Source: Pseudomonas brassicacearum (GTDB lineage: Bacteria; Pseudomonadota; Gammaproteobacteria; Pseudomonadales; Pseudomonadaceae). Taken from it: a stretch of 64,000 nucleotides of DNA. The first letter of the stretch is position 1, and every line of letters begins with the position of its first letter. The notes beneath the pieces were generated by a model, which was not told where the DNA came from, did not search any database, and worked only from the letters and a program-made list of their open reading frames with translations. The stretch covers positions 310,001-374,000 of the forward strand of contig NZ_MOBJ01000014.1 of the NCBI RefSeq assembly GCF_003732225.1, in the 5' to 3' direction. Both the position numbers and the translations under genes were made by a program. Shown here piece after piece: positions 7,409-15,112 of the stretch.

Positions 7409-8767
7409 TCAGTGCTGATGAGCGTGGCAGTCATTGTTGGCGGCCCGTTCTGCGCCGCCGAGAATGTTGAACAGCAGGTTCAACGAGAGCGCGCTTAGGG
7501 TCGCCATGGCAATGCCGCTGTGGGTGATAGGGCTCATCCACAACGGCAAGTGGGCGAAAAATTCCGGACGAACCACCGGAATCAGGCCCATGCCGATACT
7601 CACCGCTACCAGCAACTGGTTGCGCCGGTCGGCGATGTCGGCTTCCTGGAGAATCTTGATCCCGGTGGCCGCGACCATCCCGAACATGGCAATCGCCGCG
7701 CCGCCGAGTACCGCCGGCGGAATCGAGGCCACCAAAAAGGCCGCTTTGGGCAGCAGGCTCAACACCACCAGTAAACCGCCGGCAACGATGGTCACTGAAC
7801 GGCAGCGCACGCCGGTCATCTGCACCAGACCGATGTTCTGGGCAAACGAGGAATGGGTGAACGTGTTGAAGAACCCGGCGAAGAACGATGCGCCGGCATC
7901 ACACAACAAACCGCGACGGAGCATCCGTGGGCAGACTTCCTGGCCGGTGATCTTGCCCAGCGCCAGGAACATTCCGGTGGACTCGACGAAGATAATCACC
8001 ACCACCAGGCACATTGAAAGGATCGGCGCGAGATGGAATTGCGGCATGCCGAAGTGCAATGGGGTGACGATTTGCACCCACGGCGCCTGCGCCATGCCGC
8101 TGAGGTCGACCATGCCGATCAGGCCACAGAGGATGTAACCCAGGCCCATGCCGATCAGCACCGAAATATTGACCCAGAAACCGCGCATGAAGCGGTGGAT
8201 CAGCAGGATGGTGCCGAGCACCAGCGCGGCGATGGTCAGGTAAACAGGTGATCCGAATTGTGCCGCGCCGTTGCCACCGCCGGCCCAGTTCACGGCCACG
8301 GGGAACAGCGACAAGCCGATCGAGGTGATGACAGTGCCGGTCACCAGCGGTGGGAAGAAGCGCACCACCTTGGACATGAACGGCGCGATGAGCATGCCGA
8401 AGAACCCGGCGGCGATGGTCGCGCCGAAAATCCCTTGCAGGCCGATGCCGGGCATTCCAGCCATGGCCACCATGCTGCCGACCGCCGCGAAACTGGCACC
8501 CATCATCACCGGCATGCGAATGCCCATGGGACCGATGCCCAGTGATTGCACGACGGTTGCAATGCCGGCGACCAGCAGGTCGGCGTTGATCAGGAAGGCG
8601 ATTTCTTCACGACTCAGGCCGGCGGCCTGTCCGATGATCAGCGGTACCGCGATGGCCCCGCCGTACATCAGCAGAACGTGTTGCAGACCGACCAGAATCA
8701 GTTGCAACAGCGGCAGTCGTTGAATCGCGGGTGCGTCGGGGATGCGTGCTTCGGATGACACGGACAT
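7409..8767 (-). CDS. NCS2 nucleobase permease, probable urate/xanthine transporter
   Basis: An inner-membrane symporter of the nucleobase-cation symporter-2 family with about 14 predicted membrane segments in 452 residues. Family signatures visible are LQHVLLMYGG in the first membrane helix, FVESTGMFLALG (VESTG carries the substrate-binding Glu) and TFTHSSFAQNIGLVQMTGVRCR. The ATG at 8767 has GAGGT upstream, which decides against an upstream extension. It lies directly downstream of puuD in the urate operon, so urate or xanthine is the most likely substrate. The UacT/XanQ subgroup is closer than the uracil (UraA) subgroup from the motifs, but specificity is not proven by sequence. Confidence 0.9.
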   Translation of the reverse strand: MSVSSEARIPDAPAIQRLPLLQLILVGLQHVLLMYGGAIAVPLIIGQAAGLSREEIAFLINADLLVAGIATVVQSLGIGPMGIRMPVMMGASFAAVGSMVAMAGMPGIGLQGIFGATIAAGFFGMLIAPFMSKVVRFFPPLVTGTVITSIGLSLFPVAVNWAGGGNGAAQFGSPVYLTIAALVLGTILLIHRFMRGFWVNISVLIGMGLGYILCGLIGMVDLSGMAQAPWVQIVTPLHFGMPQFHLAPILSMCLVVVIIFVESTGMFLALGKITGQEVCPRMLRRGLLCDAGASFFAGFFNTFTHSSFAQNIGLVQMTGVRCRSVTIVAGGLLVVLSLLPKAAFLVASIPPAVLGGAAIAMFGMVAATGIKILQEADIADRRNQLLVAVSIGMGLIPVVRPEFFAHLPLWMSPITHSGIAMATLSALSLNLLFNILGGAERAANNDCHAHQH

Positions 8768-8828
8768 GCAACACCTCGGATCTTTTTTATTCTTGTGATT
8801 TTTTACATCAGGCAACCGCTTCGCGGTT

Positions 8829-8896
8829 GATCGCGAGCAAGCTCGCTCCCACACAGGCAACACAAATCCTGTGGGAGCGAGCTTGCTCCGGGCGGC
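8829..8896. repeat. REPIN, family B, with variant right end
   Basis: The left arm is the standard GCGAGCAAGCTCGCTCCCACA. The right arm ends in TTGCTCCGGGCGGCG instead of TTGCTCGCGAT, a variant end seen again at 32.0 kb. It lies between puuD and the permease gene. Confidence 0.8.
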
Positions 8897-8919
8897 GTTC
8901 CGACGATGCTTTCAACTAC

Positions 8920-10227
8920 TTAATTGGTCCGGGCTCCCTGGTTGATCCAGGCGCCGATCAGGTCGCGTTCCTGCTGGGTCATCTGCGTGATGTTGCCCAG
9001 CGGCATGATCTGGCTGGCGACGGCCTGGGCCTGAATCCGCGGGGCCAATTGCTGGATCTGTTGCGGGGTATCGAACATCACGCCGGCGGGTGCTGCGCTG
9101 AACAGGGGGCTGGTCGGTTTGGCCGAATGGCAGACCGCGCAACGTTCCTGAATCACGCTGTGCACCTTGCTGAAGTCCGGACCACTGGCTGTCGAGGCTT
9201 GCGCCGGTGCAGCAGGGGCGGCTGGTGCAGCAGGCGCTGCTTCAGCGGGTTTGGCGCCACCACCGAGAGCGGTTTCTGGCAACGGTTGGTACTCGATCTT
9301 CGCCGGAGCCTTGGCCACTTCCGGGGTGTTCATCGGCGCAGGGCCGGTGACATACGCCAGGCAGATCATGCCCACTGCCGCGACGGGCAGGGTCCAGGCG
9401 AACTTGTGGCTTTCGTGACGGGTGTTGAAGTAGTGACGCACCAACACCGCCAGCACCGCGATTCCGGCCAGGATCAACCAGTTGTACTGGCTGCCGTAGG
9501 TGCTCGGGAAGTGGTTGCTGATCATGATGAACAGCACCGGCAGGGTGAAGTAGTTGTTGTGACGTGAACGCAGCAAGCCTTTGGCTGGCAGTGCCGGATC
9601 TGGCGTGCGGTTCTCGGCGATGGCCGCTACCAGTGCCCGTTGGGCCGGCATGATGATGCGGAACACGTTACCGACCATAATGGTGCCGATGATGGCGCCC
9701 ACGTGCAGGTAAGCGCCACGACCGCTGAACACCTTGCTGAAGCCGTAGGCGGCGCCGATGATCAGCACGAACAGGATTGCGCCGAGCAGGGCAGGGCGTT
9801 TGCCCAGGGCCGAGTCGCACAGGAATGAGTAGATGAACCAGCCGATGAACAGCGAGCCGAGGCCGATGGCCACGCCTTCAGGTCCGCTCAGGGTGCTGCC
9901 AGGTGCCAGCAGGTACAGCGTCGGGTTGGAATAGAACACCACGCACAGCAGCGCGATCCCCGACATCCAGGTGAAGTAGGCTTCCCATTTGAACCAGTGC
10001 AGGTTGTCCGGCATGGTCGGTGGGGCCAGTTTGTATTTCTCCAGGTGGTAGATCCCGCCACCGTGAATCGCCCAGAGATCGCCCGCCAGACCATTTTTCG
10101 GGTTGACCCGATTGAGGTTGTTTTCCAGCCAGACAAAGTAGAACGACGCGCCGATCCAGGCCACGCCAGTGATCATATGAACCCAGCGCACGCTCAGGTT
10201 CAGCCATTCCAACAGATGTGCTTCCAC
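8920..10227 (-). CDS. puuD: urate hydroxylase PuuD with C-terminal cytochrome c domain
   Basis: Oxidises urate to 5-hydroxyisourate at the inner membrane and passes electrons to the respiratory chain through its own cytochrome c domain, so no hydrogen peroxide is made, unlike soluble uricase. Residues 1 to about 300 form a multi-helix membrane domain (MEAHLLEWLNLSVRWVHMIT..., GAWI-type helices, ...PAQRALVAAI). A Pro/Ala-rich linker follows at about 318-355, then a cytochrome c domain with the haem motif CAVCH (Cys363, Cys366, His367). The axial Met is probably in the QIMPLGN stretch. The start is GTG at 10227 with AGAGGT upstream. It sits between allA and the permease in the urate operon. No gene for a cofactor-free uricase was seen. 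Confidence 0.94.
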   Translation of the reverse strand: MEAHLLEWLNLSVRWVHMITGVAWIGASFYFVWLENNLNRVNPKNGLAGDLWAIHGGGIYHLEKYKLAPPTMPDNLHWFKWEAYFTWMSGIALLCVVFYSNPTLYLLAPGSTLSGPEGVAIGLGSLFIGWFIYSFLCDSALGKRPALLGAILFVLIIGAAYGFSKVFSGRGAYLHVGAIIGTIMVGNVFRIIMPAQRALVAAIAENRTPDPALPAKGLLRSRHNNYFTLPVLFIMISNHFPSTYGSQYNWLILAGIAVLAVLVRHYFNTRHESHKFAWTLPVAAVGMICLAYVTGPAPMNTPEVAKAPAKIEYQPLPETALGGGAKPAEAAPAAPAAPAAPAQASTASGPDFSKVHSVIQERCAVCHSAKPTSPLFSAAPAGVMFDTPQQIQQLAPRIQAQAVASQIMPLGNITQMTQQERDLIGAWINQGARTN

Positions 10228-10277
10228 AGTCTTTACCTCTCGCCTGTCACTCTGTTGTCGAGTGATCAGACCTTCTC

Positions 10278-10781
10278 TTATTGGTGGGGGGCGAGGATCA
10301 AACGCTCATCCTCTTTGAAAAAATGCTCATCGCAGTTATTGCCTGTGCCACTGCGATCAACCACCAGGAAGTCATCCCGCTTTTCGATCGTCAGCACCGG
10401 GTGGTGCCAAACGCCGCGATGGTAATTAATGCCCTGCCTGCCGTTGGTGACGAAGGCGCGGACCAAGCCTGATACAGGTTCATCGCCAAGTGGCGCGACC
10501 ACGATCAGAAAGGGGTTGCCGAGCAGCGGAATGAAAGCCTGGCTGCCCAGCGGATGGCGCTCCAGCATGCTGACGGTCAGCGGCATGTCCTGCGCGTCGG
10601 CGCGGAAGATGCTGATGATCGCCTTGTCTTCTGGCGTGGCGGTTTCCACCGTCGCCAGTTTGTGAAAGCGCATGGTCGAACCGTTGTTGATCATGAAGTG
10701 ATCGCTGCCGTCGGTTTCGATCACGTCACCGAAAGGGGCGAAGGCTTCTTTGGTCAGCGGTTCAATCGTCAATGTGCGCAT
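10278..10781 (-). CDS. allA: ureidoglycolate lyase
   Basis: Cleaves ureidoglycolate to glyoxylate and urea, the last step of the allantoate branch encoded here. The 167-residue cupin-fold protein starts MRTLTIEPLTKEAFAPFGDVIE and contains the characteristic NYHRGVWHHPVL and DRSGTGNNCDEHFF blocks. Length and order match bacterial AllA. It lies between alc (upstream, separated by a REPIN) and puuD (51 bases downstream). With Alc beside it, the pathway releases two ureas and leaves glyoxylate, which would need malate synthase or glyoxylate carboligase encoded elsewhere. Confidence 0.94.
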   Translation of the reverse strand: MRTLTIEPLTKEAFAPFGDVIETDGSDHFMINNGSTMRFHKLATVETATPEDKAIISIFRADAQDMPLTVSMLERHPLGSQAFIPLLGNPFLIVVAPLGDEPVSGLVRAFVTNGRQGINYHRGVWHHPVLTIEKRDDFLVVDRSGTGNNCDEHFFKEDERLILAPHQ

Positions 10782-10825
10782 GCTGGTCTTCTTACCTTGA
10801 ATTCGTTGTTGTCTGTTCTATTGCT

Positions 10826-10897
10826 ATCGCGAGCAAGCTCGCTCCCACAGGTTTTGTGAACGCCACAATTCAATGTGGGAGCGAGCTTGCTCGCGAT
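10826..10897. repeat. REPIN, family B
   Basis: Perfect inverted arms ATCGCGAGCAAGCTCGC and complement. The centre (GGTTTTGTGAACGCC...) is nearly the same as in the copy at 14.3 kb, so arms and centre appear to travel together. It lies inside the urate operon between alc and allA. Confidence 0.88.
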
Positions 10898-10909
10898 TGG
10901 CCGCGCCGC

Positions 10910-11905
10910 TTATTTAGCGACCTTGCCCAGTACACGCAAGCGGCTCACGCCACCGTCCGGGAACACGTTCAGACGGATGTGGGTGATCGGGCCCAGGGCT
11001 TTGATCTGCTCGGCGAAGGTGTGTTCGGCGTGCATTTCCAGTTTCTGCGCCGGCAGCAATTCGCGCCAGAACAGCGATTGGGTTTCGATCTGGCTATCGG
11101 TGCCGCCCTTGACGAACGCGCCCTGGATCGAGCAGGTGTCCGGGTAGTTGCCCTTGAAGTGCAGGGTGTCGACGATGACTTTCTCGACCTCGCCTGCATG
11201 CCCCAGCGCGACGATCACCCAGTCATTGCCCGGGGTGCGACGACGTGCGGTTTCCCAGCCGTCGCCCATGTTGATGCCACGGCCCGGGTTGAGGATGTTG
11301 CTCATGCGACCGAAGTGTTCGTCGGAGCAGGCCAGGGCGCGACCGCCGTTCAGGGCTGCGGCCAGGTCAATTTGCTCGTTGTCGCCAACCGCCGACCAGT
11401 CGCGGTACGGAATACCGTACACGCGCAGACGGGCGACACCGCCGTCCGGGTAGATGTTGAAACGCAGGTGACTGAAGGCCTGGTCGTTGTTGATTTCGTG
11501 GAAGTGGTGGCTGTTGCCTTGCAGCTCGATGGCCGACAGCACTTCAACCCACTGGGTGTTTTCAGTTGGCTCGCCGGAGGCCAGGAAGCAGGCTTCCAGG
11601 GAGGCGGACGGCGGGAAGTTGCCGGTGAAGAATGAGGTGTCGATGTCCACGCCCTTGATCGAGCCCGGCACGCCGAGGCGGATCACCGCGCTGTCGTAAC
11701 CTTCGAAGCGCTTGCGACGCGACTCCCAGCCATCCATCCACTTGCCGTTGTCATCGAACACGCCTTCTTTCCAGACCGCCGGAGTCGGCTGGAACAGGCG
11801 GTTGGCATCAGCGAACCAGTCATCGGTGACCGAGATGATTTTGGTGCCCAGGCGGGCGTCGGCCAGGTTGACGAACTTCTCGAAAGGTACGGCGTAAGCT
11901 TTCAT
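10910..11905 (-). CDS. alc: allantoicase
   Basis: Hydrolyses allantoate to ureidoglycolate and urea. The 331 residues comprise two tandem allantoicase (jelly-roll) domains, each ending in a repeat of the same signature: FNIYPDGGVARLRVYG in the first half and LNVFPDGGVSRLRVLG at the end. Conserved GWESRRKR and GWETARRR blocks occur at matching places in the two halves. The start at 11905 gives MKAYAVPFEKFVNLADARLGT, the usual family N-terminus. It lies 88 bases downstream of uraD. Having allantoicase means allantoate is not handled by the AllC amidohydrolase route. Confidence 0.95.
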   Translation of the reverse strand: MKAYAVPFEKFVNLADARLGTKIISVTDDWFADANRLFQPTPAVWKEGVFDDNGKWMDGWESRRKRFEGYDSAVIRLGVPGSIKGVDIDTSFFTGNFPPSASLEACFLASGEPTENTQWVEVLSAIELQGNSHHFHEINNDQAFSHLRFNIYPDGGVARLRVYGIPYRDWSAVGDNEQIDLAAALNGGRALACSDEHFGRMSNILNPGRGINMGDGWETARRRTPGNDWVIVALGHAGEVEKVIVDTLHFKGNYPDTCSIQGAFVKGGTDSQIETQSLFWRELLPAQKLEMHAEHTFAEQIKALGPITHIRLNVFPDGGVSRLRVLGKVAK

Positions 11906-11993
11906 TCTTCTAGTCTGCCTTTAATAAAGTGGCTTGGGATGCTTGCAGGGCCCAGGGCGTTTTTTACGTTCATTTACGCTCGAGCCAGGTTCG

Positions 11994-12509
11994 CTAAAGA
12001 GTCAGTAATCGGAACAACGCGATCTTGTTGATCTCCGCCAGCGCGCATTTGAATTCGGTGTCTACCGAGTTGTGAATGCGCGTTTCGAACGCTGCGAGGA
12101 TCTGATGCCGGTCGCTGCCTTTTACCGCCATGATGAAGGGAAACTTGAACTTGGCTTTGTAGGCGTCGTTCAGCTCGGTGAAGCGCTGAAACTCTTCGCT
12201 CGAGCATTGGTGAATACCGGCGCCAGCCTGCTCATTCGTGCTGGCTTCGGTCAGTTGGCCCTGGACGGCGGCTTTGCCTGCCAGGTCCGGGTGAGCGTTG
12301 ATCAGGGCCAGTTGGCTGGCGTGATCGGCACTCAACAGGATGTTGCTCATGCGCTGGTGCAGGGTTTCGATCTCATTGATCGCTGCGTCCTGGCCCAGGT
12401 CAAAAGCCTTTTCGGCGACCCATGGCGAATGTTCGTAAATGTCGGCAAAGGCTTTGACGAAGGCGTCGCGGCTCAAGATCGATGGCGTCAAGGTCTGGAA
12501 GGTAGTCAT
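11994..12509 (-). CDS. uraD: OHCU decarboxylase
   Basis: Decarboxylates 2-oxo-4-hydroxy-4-carboxy-5-ureidoimidazoline (OHCU), the product of HiuH, to S-allantoin. The all-helical 171-residue protein has the catalytic histidine motif NAHPDLAGKA (His73) and the C-terminal block FPFIMAVKGSDRHQILAAFETRI. Its start codon overlaps the puuE stop (ATGA, 4 bases), so the two are translationally coupled. UraD and HiuH prevent slow non-enzymatic formation of racemic allantoin after urate oxidation. Confidence 0.95.
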   Translation of the reverse strand: MTTFQTLTPSILSRDAFVKAFADIYEHSPWVAEKAFDLGQDAAINEIETLHQRMSNILLSADHASQLALINAHPDLAGKAAVQGQLTEASTNEQAGAGIHQCSSEEFQRFTELNDAYKAKFKFPFIMAVKGSDRHQILAAFETRIHNSVDTEFKCALAEINKIALFRLLTL

Positions 12510-13432
12510 TTCGACGCCCCTTGGTATGGGTGGGTTTCATGCCAGTGGCGGGCGATGTCGACCCGGCGGCTGAACCAGACCTGCTCATGGCTCTTGGCGT
12601 ATTCGATAAAGCGCTTCAATGCGGCCAGACGGGCAGGGCGGCCGATCAGGCGGCAGTGCAAACCGATGGAAAGCATTTTTGGCGATTCGGCACCTTCGGC
12701 GTAGAGCACGTCGAACGCGTCCTTGAGGTACTGGTAGAAATCGTCGCCCTTGTTGAACCCCTGAACCTGGGTGAAACGCATGTCGTTGGTGTCCAGAGTG
12801 TACGGGATCACCAGGTGCGGTTTGCCGGTAGGGTTGTTCGGTTCCCAGTACGGCAGGTCGTCGTCGTAGGTGTCGCAGTCGTACAGGAAACCGCCTTCTT
12901 CCATCACCAGCCGACGAGTGTTCGGTCCGGTGCGGCCGGTGTACCAGCCCAGTGGGCGCTCGCCGCTGATTTCGGTGAGGATACGGATGGCTTCGAGCAT
13001 GTGCTCGCGCTCTTGCGCTTCGTCCATGTGCTGGTAGTCGATCCAGCGATAACCGTGGCTGCAGATCTCGTGGCCGGCTTCAACCATGGCGCGGATCACG
13101 TCTGGATGGCGCTGGGCGGCCATGGCCACGGCGAAGATGGTCAGCGGAATGTCGAATTCCTTGAACAGCTTGAGGATCCGCCAGACGCCGGCACGGCTGC
13201 CATACTCGTACAACGATTCCATGCTCATGTTGCGCTCGCCTTGCAGCGGCTGCGCCGAGACCATTTCCGAGAGGAAGGCTTCCGACTCTTTATCGCCGTG
13301 CAGGATGTTGCGCTCGCCGCCTTCCTCGTAATTGAGCACGAAGGACAAGGCGATGCGGGCATTGCCCGGCCAGTGTGGGTGGGGAGGGTTACTGCCGTAA
13401 CCGATCAGGTCGCGTGGGTAGTCAGCGCTCAC
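12506..13432 (-). CDS. puuE: allantoinase PuuE (polysaccharide-deacetylase fold)
   Basis: Opens the allantoin ring to allantoate. Unlike the AllB amidohydrolase type, PuuE belongs to the NodB/polysaccharide deacetylase superfamily, and the 308-residue sequence shows this: MSADYPRDLIGYGSNPPHP at the start, LSFVLNYEEGGERN, GHEICSHGYRWIDYQ and GWYTGRTGPNTRRL. It is the first gene of the minus-strand urate operon; its promoter region carries a TTGTATACAA palindrome over the likely -10 box (TACAAT, complement of 13529-13534). It is divergent from hiuH across 435 bases. Confidence 0.95.
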   Translation of the reverse strand: MSADYPRDLIGYGSNPPHPHWPGNARIALSFVLNYEEGGERNILHGDKESEAFLSEMVSAQPLQGERNMSMESLYEYGSRAGVWRILKLFKEFDIPLTIFAVAMAAQRHPDVIRAMVEAGHEICSHGYRWIDYQHMDEAQEREHMLEAIRILTEISGERPLGWYTGRTGPNTRRLVMEEGGFLYDCDTYDDDLPYWEPNNPTGKPHLVIPYTLDTNDMRFTQVQGFNKGDDFYQYLKDAFDVLYAEGAESPKMLSIGLHCRLIGRPARLAALKRFIEYAKSHEQVWFSRRVDIARHWHETHPYQGASK

Positions 13433-13529
13433 TGCAGTCTTCCTTCTTATTCGGGTTACTTATTCGCGATAAGGGTGGTGTGGCGGCCTGAAGGTGAGGT
13501 GACAGGCTGGCGTCACAGCGATGGACTGA

Positions 13530-13539
13530 TTGTATACAA
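13530..13539. promoter_or_regulatory. operator-like palindrome TTGTATACAA at the puuE promoter
   Basis: A perfect 10-base palindrome. On the minus strand it overlaps a -10 candidate TACAAT (complement of 13529-13534), with TTACAA as -35 (complement of 13553-13558) 18 bases upstream. Binding there would block RNA polymerase. GntR/FadR-type regulators use sites of this form; no such regulator gene is in the window. Confidence 0.6.
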
Positions 13540-13724
13540 CTTTATATTCACTTTGTAAGCCTGATTTTTTGCATTTTTCATCAACTGTCATCTTTCGAGG
13601 GTACTGCAAGAAACCTGCCTGAGTGGTCAGCTAATGGATGGAAGGTCCACTGATCTTATGGTTCGGCGTACGATTCGCCGAGAATCGCTGAATGGTGGAG
13701 GCAGTGGTAAAAATGTCGTTTTTA

Positions 13725-13734
13725 TTGTGTACAA
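13725..13734. promoter_or_regulatory. operator-like palindrome TTGTGTACAA at the hiuH promoter
   Basis: It differs by one base from the puuE site and overlaps a plus-strand -10 candidate TACAAT (13730-13735). This predicts a leader of about 125 bases before hiuH. No good -35 was seen. Confidence 0.55.
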
Positions 13735-13817
13735 TTTTTTTGAAAAGTGTCTTAATCAGTCGCTCGCCGCCGCTTTTCGTGCTCCGAAAAGGTGCGGTCT
13801 CCTTTTTAACTGACTCC

Positions 13818-13867
13818 AGGAGGCGCGAGGCCTGACTGCTGCAAACGCAGGCAGGCGCGCAGAATCA
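13818..13867 (+). promoter_or_regulatory. hiuH ribosome site separated from the start by a hairpin
   Basis: The best Shine-Dalgarno, AGGAGG (13818-13823), is 44 bases before the ATG. Between them GCGCG-AG-GCCTG (13823-13834) can pair with CAGGC-AGG-CGCGC (13848-13860). When this folds, the distance from AGGAG to the ATG becomes 7 bases (AGAATCA), which is ideal. No other good site precedes the ATG. Confidence 0.5.
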
Positions 13868-14221
13868 ATGGGACGTTTGACTACACACGTTTTGGACGCA
13901 GCACACGGTTGCCCGGGAAGCTCGATCAAGGTCGAGTTGTACCGCGTTGAGGGTTCGCAACTGGAATTGGTCGCCAGTGCACTGACCAACAACGACGGCC
14001 GTTGCGACGCGCCCTTGTTGCAAGGCGATGACTACCGTTCCGGGGTTTATCAGCTGCAGTTTCATGCCGGCGATTACTACCGTGCGCGCGGTGTACAGCT
14101 GCCGGAGCCGGCCTTTCTGGATGTGGTGGTGCTGCGGTTTGGTATCTCGGCAGAGCAGGATCACTACCATGTGCCGTTGTTGATTTCGCCTTACAGCTAT
14201 TCGACCTACAGAGGAAGCTAG
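13868..14221 (+). CDS. hiuH: 5-hydroxyisourate hydrolase (transthyretin-like)
   Basis: Hydrolyses 5-hydroxyisourate, the PuuD product, to OHCU, the UraD substrate. The 117-residue protein has the family features: N-terminal LTTHVLDAAHGCPGSS, the active-site stretch DDYRSGVYQLQFHAGDYY, HYHVPLLISPYSYSTY, and the C-terminal tetrapeptide YRGS, which separates HIU hydrolases from true transthyretins. It has no signal peptide. It is transcribed away from the puuE operon, with a palindrome like that of puuE in its promoter. Its ribosome site appears to depend on a leader hairpin. A strong terminator follows at 14280. Confidence 0.95.
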   Translation: MGRLTTHVLDAAHGCPGSSIKVELYRVEGSQLELVASALTNNDGRCDAPLLQGDDYRSGVYQLQFHAGDYYRARGVQLPEPAFLDVVVLRFGISAEQDHYHVPLLISPYSYSTYRGS

Positions 14222-14279
14222 GACTCCCCCAAGCTATCTTTCTCAGAAGCGACTGCGCATATAGCTTCTTTGGTCTTTC

Positions 14280-14305
14280 GCCCGCTCACACTGCGGGCTT
14301 TTTTT
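14280..14305 (+). terminator. rho-independent terminator of hiuH
   Basis: GCCCGC, a 7-base loop, GCGGGC and then seven T residues, about 60 bases after the hiuH stop. Confidence 0.85.
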
Positions 14306-14338
14306 CGTCTTGAGAAATGTGGTGCCTGTGCCGACGCC

Positions 14339-14410
14339 ATCGCGAGCAAGCTCGCTCCCACAGGTTTTATGAACACCACAATCCAATGTGGGAGCGAGCT
14401 TGCTCGCGAT
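14339..14410. repeat. REPIN, family B
   Basis: Perfect inverted arms; the centre GGTTTTATGAACACC... differs from the copy at 10.8 kb by only a few bases. It lies between convergent hiuH and the LysE-type gene. Confidence 0.88.
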
Positions 14411-14421
14411 GCTTTTGCTCT

Positions 14422-15048
14422 TTACCGGCTCAACAGGGAGGCAGCCCCTGCGCCACCGAACAACCCGGCGCTGATTCGGTTGAACCAGCTCTGGCCCTTG
14501 CCGCTGCGCAGGTAACGCGCGGCACCATGCGCGCCGAGGCCGTAAGCCAGCTTGCAGCACAGGTCGAGCAGGGTCCAGGTGGCGATCATGATCAGCAGCT
14601 GCGGCAGAAAGGGTTGCTGTGCGCTCAAAAACTGCGGCAGGAAGGCGGCGAAGAACAGAATGTCTTTCGGGTTACTGGCACCCAGAACGAACGCGCGCCC
14701 GAACAGAGCACGAAAGCGTGGTACCGGCGCGGCCTGGGGCACTTCGGCGCCTACCGATGGCTGACGCGATTGCTGCCAGCTTTGCCAGGCGAGATAGAAC
14801 AGATACAGCGCGCCGACAATCTTCAGCGCGCTGAAGAGTTGCTCCGAAGCCAGCAGCAGCGCACCCAGACCCAGTGCCGAAGCGCTCAACAGGCAGATCG
14901 AGGCAGTCACTCCGCCGAGAAACGCCGGGTACGAACGGCGCAAGCCGTAGTTCAGGCTGTTGCTGATCATCAACAACGACAAGGGGCCCGGGATCAGGAT
15001 TACCACCAGGGCAGCGCCGCTGAACAGCAGCCAGGTTTCCAGACTCAT
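14422..15048 (-). CDS. LysE/RhtB family exporter
   Basis: Predicted inner-membrane exporter of amino acids or related metabolites, with about six membrane helices in 208 residues. The family start LETWLLFSGAALVVILIPGP (the conserved PGP) and the ASNPKDILFFAAFLPQF block are present. The ATG at 15048 is preceded by a strong AGGAGG 6 bases away, so the longer frame to 15243 is rejected. It lies between the AzgA-type permease and hiuH; a terminator at 15067-15094 separates it from the permease, so its place in the purine block may be incidental. The substrate is unknown. Confidence 0.88.
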   Translation of the reverse strand: MSLETWLLFSGAALVVILIPGPLSLLMISNSLNYGLRRSYPAFLGGVTASICLLSASALGLGALLLASEQLFSALKIVGALYLFYLAWQSWQQSRQPSVGAEVPQAAPVPRFRALFGRAFVLGASNPKDILFFAAFLPQFLSAQQPFLPQLLIMIATWTLLDLCCKLAYGLGAHGAARYLRSGKGQSWFNRISAGLFGGAGAASLLSR

Positions 15049-15066
15049 CACTTTCCTCCTAATGTG

Positions 15067-15094
15067 CAAAAGCCCCACCCGACGGGGTGAGGCT
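15067..15094 (-). terminator. terminator after the AzgA-type permease
   Basis: Read on the minus strand, AGCCTCACCCC-GTC-GGGTGGGGCT is followed by TTTTG. It lies about 20 bases after the permease stop and 19 bases before the LysE-type start. Confidence 0.75.
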
Positions 15095-15112
15095 GGCTGA
15101 CGCTTGAATCGC

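Larger units (their letters stand above)
13433..13867. other. divergent puuE-hiuH regulatory region
   Basis: No gene. The region holds one palindrome for each direction (13530-13539 and 13725-13734) and the structured hiuH leader (13818-13867). The stretch 13570-13720 shows nothing else I can name. Confidence 0.7.
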
